Positions 59,822 to 64,000 of a stretch of 64,000 nucleotides of DNA are shown piece after piece (the stretch's first letter is position 1; each line of letters starts with the position of its first letter). The translations under genes and the position numbers were made by a program. The DNA comes from Euborellia annulipes (lineage: Eukaryota; Arthropoda; Insecta; Dermaptera; Anisolabididae), in the NCBI GenBank assembly GCA_023213315.1, contig JAKCPI010016541.1:124001-188000 (forward strand). The letters run 5' to 3'. A model generated the notes under the pieces. It worked only from the letters and a program-made list of their open reading frames with translations, had not been told where the DNA came from and ran no database searches.

Positions 59822-60550
59822 ATATATATATAAAGGATTTATATTTTTAGATCTAAAATGTCAATGAAAAAGACAAGTAGCACAATTATTATCCCATTAA
59901 ATCAAGAAAAAAAACAACACTATTCCAATTGCAAAATAGATTACCTCAATAAACTCAATAAGTTAAACAAAACTTATTCTATTCAATTGACAAGCACCGA
60001 TTTGCAGCTACCACATCGGAATTAGGTAAATATACTTGGTAAATACTGTAGTTTTTTAAATATCAAAGCCTGATTTCATGAGGCTAATTATCAAAGACTT
60101 GCTTTACATATTTGAGTTTATTTATGTCATTTTATAATTATATAGTCTGTTTTCTTTACTTTGGGTGCAATTTTAGTAATATGTATTATTTGCATTTAGT
60201 CTAGTCTTCATCAGCTTTTTGGGGGCATTGTTTTTATTTCTAAATAACAATCAACAAATAAATAAATTTATTACGACCCGCTTAGAGGCACCAGTCCTCG
60301 GTGGCTAGGTCCAACAAACACAATACAAATTTAAATACAATAACAAATACAACAAAACAAAACAAAAGGAAAAAAGAAAAAAAAAAAAAAAAAAAGAAAA
60401 TAAAATAAATAAATAAATAGAAATGCATGCCCATTAACAATCAACATGTTCATGCATTTCCATCGAAAGAAATATAAAAAAAACATCAAAAAATTCACGC
60501 AAGCCACGAGACCAGGAGTAAACGTCGTTTTAGCCATCCCGACATTCGCC
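59822..60550. other. Gene-free sequence
   Basis: 60258-60320 is a short GC-rich patch before an A-tract (60367-60395), perhaps a retroposon tail. No gene is supported. Confidence 0.4.
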
Positions 60551-60943
60551 TTAAGGGGCGCGTCTCGGAAAACCGTTAAAACACGATTGACTCGAGGCGG
60601 CACCAGATGGCGTTAGTGTTCCCCCATTAGAATACACGCAACTTGATCCATTTCATTCTAGACTTTCCAGCTAATTAATTAAAGGCAAAAAATTAATTAT
60701 TCTTTAACAGAATGAATACTAATTTTATTATCAACAACTTATAGAGCTCCTTTTTTAAAATATCTTTTATTTAATGCGATTAATCTAAAAAAAAATTTAT
60801 TTTTTTTGAAAATCAAAAAAGGGCTTCTATAAGTTGTAGATATTTTAAATAGCTTTAATTTAAAAAAAAATTTGAGGTCGATAGCTTCAAAATTGTGGCC
60901 GCTGGAAAGTCCCAAAATTAGCACCCCGAGACGCGCACCTTAA
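60551..60943. mobile_element. TTAA-flanked MITE, second copy
   Basis: This is a reverse-orientation copy of the element at 19070-19387, about 75 bp longer through an internal repeat. TTAA lies at 60551-60554 and 60940-60943. Ends are GGGGCGCGTCTCGG and CCGAGACGCGCACC. Confidence 0.82.
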
Positions 60944-61561
60944 GCTGTTAAGGAAAACCTGGCCAAAACCTTAACAAGGATGGTAAATAAATTGATTGGC
61001 GAATTAACCACTTGAGCCACGCTTTAGTTAAAAAATATGACGAATTAACCACCTGAGCCAAACTTTGTTTTTTTTTTTTTTTTTTTTTTTTCTAATCACT
61101 CTAATCAAAGTTCATTTATTTTTACAGAAAGTCAATTAGAAATGTAAGCCATACCAAGTTCTCCAACAAAAAAAACATTAAAAGAAGACTAGAGGACTAG
61201 AGCTCTAGGTAAACTATAATATTTTAGTTCTGACAAAAGAAAAACTAGCCTTATTTCTAGGTATTCATTTCGGAGGCTAATGAATATCATCTAGCAATCT
61301 GGCTCGTTTTTATTTATGGAGGTATGAAAATTATTACTCTAAACAAAAATTTGAGTCTTGTGTTACCCTGAGTGAAACATCCTTCATTTAAGATTTGTAT
61401 TGCCAGATATATTTTATGAATGGTAGAGAATTTATGAAAAATTAAAAAATACTTAGGCTGATTGAATTGTTAATAAAATCAAAGAGCATGCACATAAAAT
61501 ATAATTGTTAATGTATTTCATTCATTGATTTTTGAACATAACTACTCCTGAACAACCCTCT
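60944..61561. other. Gene-free AT-rich sequence
   Basis: A poly(T) tract lies at 61070-61091. Nothing else is recognised. Confidence 0.45.
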
Positions 61562-61745
61562 TTTTCTTCTTCTTCGTTCTTCGCCTTAATCCCGCGGTAC
61601 AGGGTCGGCGGACCTACATGAAATGAATTTTTGCGACCGGGGAAGAATAGAACAGGCCGGGCCGTCGCAAAGAGGAAGGAAGCGACAGACATACAAAGAA
61701 TAGGGCTGCCTGTCCTAGCTCGGCAAGCTCGTGGTCGCCATCAAC
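61562..61745 (-). mobile_element. LINE-type 3' end, reverse copy
   Basis: On the minus strand it contains TTGCGACGGCCCGGCCTGTT and CCGACCCTGTACCGCGGGAT and ends in a GAAGAAGAAG tail. It is the same family as 36385-36615 and 26641-26847. Confidence 0.65.
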
Positions 61746-62001
61746 TTACCCAGTAAGCTTCTGAGCCTCTTGAATCTAATAAATTTCACACCTCTATATT
61801 TGAAATATATCTTAGTTTTTTTAATTTAATATTATTTTAATATTGATAATTTTTTTTATATCATTTTTGACTGCAGAGTAACATTTAGAATTTAAAAATA
61901 TATGGAAGGCCAAAAATATGCTCTTGTTCCTCGGGTTGATCTAATACAGTTAATAATTATTCCACCTCTCTTTGGATCTTTCCTTTTTCATCAAGACTTA
62001 C

Positions 62002-62239
62002 TTTTTTATGGGCGCTTGAGTTCTTTGTTGGGGGAGGTGCACGCTTTTTTTGGGGCGAGGCCTTTGCAGACTCAGCTGCGGACTTTTGAGGTGGAGGCGG
62101 AGATATCTTACGGGCTGGGGGTGGCGGTGATCTCCTTGCAGATGGAGGCGGGGATCTCCTTGCAGATGGGGGGCGGAGATCTTCTCACAGGTGGAGATGC
62201 CCGAGATCTTGGTGCTCCACCGCCACCTCTCCGTGGCAT
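62002..62239 (-). pseudogene. Pro/Arg-rich CHCHD2-like N-terminus with frameshift
   Basis: From the ATG at 62239 (minus) the frame reads MPRRGGGGAPRSRASPPV, then RRSPPP, resembling the start of the CHCHD2 gene in this window ([11 protein letters not shown]). At a run of six C (plus-strand GGGGGG, about 62168-62173) the frame breaks. One base fewer would continue it as further SARRSPPP units and a Pro/Lys-rich stretch to a good donor site (GTAAGT at 62001). Without the change a stop follows at 62110-62108. It may be a pseudogene, a duplicated first exon, or a gene with a homopolymer sequencing error. No downstream exon was found. Confidence 0.35.
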
Positions 62240-62379
62240 TTCCACTTGAAATTTAGCTATGTTATTTACATTGTATTTGTTTACATTACAACAATTAAAA
62301 AGAAAAAAATATGGGGATTGACTTCCCCGAGACTTTCTCGTATATTCTTTTGGAATTACGTCTGGGTGTGTGTGTGAAC

Positions 62380-63074
62380 ACGATGGCTTAAAAACCAAAG
62401 CAGCTAGATCGATGAAATTTGGTATATGCTCCTTACACTAAAATTGTAGATTTCTATCAACTTTTGGAGTAAATACGTCACTTGGAAGTAGTACTTTACT
62501 TAAAAAGTTTTTCAAAATTTTGAAATTTTCAATTTCTTTGTTATATTATGATAAATTACTCTATTTTAAAAAGTTTTTATTCTTTGACATTTTTTCGAAA
62601 ACTGAATAGTTTTCGAAATAATCAAAGAAGAAATAGAAAATATTCGTTAATTTTGATAAAAAAATCAAAACAAAATCATACAGGTGTCATTAAAAAAAGG
62701 GTAAATATAAACAAATTCATTTGTTTCACAAATTCATTTGTTTATATTTACCCTTTTTTTAATGACACCTGTATGATTTTGTTTTGATTTTTTTATCAAA
62801 ATTAACGAATATTTTTCTATTTCTTCTTTGATTATTTCGAAAACTATTCAGTTTTCGAAAAAATGTCAAAGAATAAAAACTTTTTAAAATAGAGTAATTT
62901 ATCATAATATAACAAAGAAATTGAAAATTTCAAAATTTTTGAAAAAACTTTTAAGTAAAGTACTACTTCCAAGTGACGTATTTACTCCAAAAGTTGATAG
63001 AAATCTACAATTTTAGTGTAAGGAGCATATACCAAATTTCATCGATCTAGCTGCTTTGGTTTTTAAGCAATCGT

Positions 63075-63085
<11 letters not shown>
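62380..63085. repeat. Near-perfect palindrome, ~340-bp arms
   Basis: 62380-62715 and 62737-63085 are reverse complements with very few mismatches around a loop of about 21 bp. Both arms run outward into (GT)n/(AC)n tracts. Next to the right arm, TTTGGACTCAGGGAGGTC and AAATCTCGAAGTCGAATTTTT are recognisable relatives of repeat A, so the palindrome is probably a young member of that family. The 79-codon frame across the centre is incidental. Confidence 0.9.
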
Positions 63086-63110
<25 letters not shown>

Positions 63111-64000
63111 TAATGCCAAAAATGGTTTTTTTGGACTCAGGGAGGTCTAAAACGTGGAGAAACATCAAAATCTCGAAGTCGAATTTTTTTACGATTACAT
63201 AACTTTCTCTATACGAGAAAAAAAAAGCTTCCTACAGTATTCTTATTTGCCCTCAGCCTATTTTTTTGTTTTGGAGCACATGAACAAACTTCTCCAGTCC
63301 CACTTATTAAAATTAAGTTTGGCAATGCGCATGTTATAAAATAAAACTCCTAGACAATCTCCCTTCGAAGATAACTTGCTCCCTGTTATTTGATGTGAAT
63401 AATATCCGATCAAGTAAATTTTCTTGGGTAAAACCTTTGCCCTCTCGAAAACAAATTAAAGCATTTCTAATTATTATGAAGAAAGTTACTAGTTTTAATA
63501 CAAATACAATAAAATTTAAACAATCTCTTGATAGAAACTCTCTATCCCTTGAGAATGTGATCAATGAAAGATTTCTAGCGCCAGAATTTTCTTGATATCT
63601 ATTGTATTATAATTTTACTAATATTGATAGTTGTACTAGGTATTCGATAAATGTATATATACTGCCAACAAATATTAATGCTTTCTTTTATTATCTCAGA
63701 ATAATTTTGAAAAGCCAAATCTCGCAATATTATCTATTTCTATTATAATTACTTTCTCTTACCCTATATATGAAATATATAGAAAGTATTGGATTCATTT
63801 TTTAATATTTTTATCATCACGTGCCCGGGTGTTGTTTCATGTTTGGGTCGAATCTCTTATTGACTCGTTAGTCGTCTTCGAGAAAATCATTCATTTGTCT
63901 TTGAATCTTTCTCTCTATATATACCCTAGTACATATATAGGTAAGAAAAAGTAAAAATGGACGTTAATTCATTTTTTAATTTTTTAATTCATTTATTTTA
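63086..64000. other. Repeat A fragments; no gene
   Basis: 63107-63220 and 63749-63790 (ACTTTCTCTTACCCTATATA) are pieces of repeat A. Overlapping frames of 66-76 codons around 63334-63595 lie on both strands and match nothing that I recognise; the minus frame contains FRE-rich sequence that could be from a decayed element. Confidence 0.4.

Noticed and set aside
61902..62249. 115-codon plus-strand frame rich in Gly/Glu
   Set aside because: It is the opposite-strand shadow of the Pro/Arg-rich minus frame.
62548..62787. 79-codon frame across the palindrome centre
   Set aside because: It spans a hairpin loop and repeated arms; such a frame is accidental.
1..64000. CRISPR arrays, operons or bacterial transfer
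   Set aside because: No regularly spaced direct repeats and no uninterrupted bacterial-type gene clusters; all recognised genes have introns.

Overview
This is a stretch of an AT-rich animal nuclear genome: spliced genes with GT-AG introns, AATAAA-type 3' signals, and dense short repeats and DNA-transposon remnants. A mariner-like transposase remnant of a type common in arthropods, a retroposon ending in (CCTAA)n, which is the complement of the arthropod telomere repeat TTAGG, and a Rabaptin-5 with a C-terminal FYVE-like finger suggest an arthropod. The species cannot be told from the sequence.

Five protein-coding genes can be rebuilt exon by exon, and all phases close. Four are on the minus strand: a FUS/cabeza-type RNA-binding protein (18485-30272, 8 coding exons, 453 aa), the Mediator subunit MED19 (32250-33116, 2 exons, 238 aa), Rabaptin-5/RABEP1 (38130-46024, 14 exons, 691 aa) and the twin-CX9C mitochondrial protein CHCHD2/CHCHD10 (53882-57559, 4 exons, 134 aa). 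One is on the plus strand: an unrecognised TATA-promoter gene for a secreted, extremely arginine-rich 698-aa protein (50560-53553). It converges on CHCHD2, with the stop codons about 330 bp apart. The four recognised genes are conserved housekeeping genes (transcription/RNA processing, endosomal trafficking, mitochondria). They show no operon-like or pathway relation to one another.

Positions 1-18.3 kb hold no gene I can support. That region is a mosaic of foldback elements, hAT-type MITEs with 8-bp target duplications, tRNA-derived SINEs and one abundant interspersed repeat family. The introns of FUS, RABEP1 and CHCHD2 carry more of the same: TTAA-flanked, pogo-like and Tc1/mariner MITEs, LINE 3' ends and SINEs. 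Positions 46.0-50.4 kb contain stacked repeats and a broken mariner-like transposase. Positions 57.6-64 kb contain a 1.7-kb inverted-repeat element, a Pro/Arg-rich frameshifted reading frame and a palindrome with arms of about 340 bp.

The items most worth following are the Arg-rich secreted protein, the SINE with a telomere-like tail and perfect target duplication, several inverted-repeat elements sharing a hammerhead-like CTGARGA...GAAA motif, and the long palindrome at 62.4-63.1 kb. Exon coordinates come from manual splice-site reading and were not tested against transcripts.
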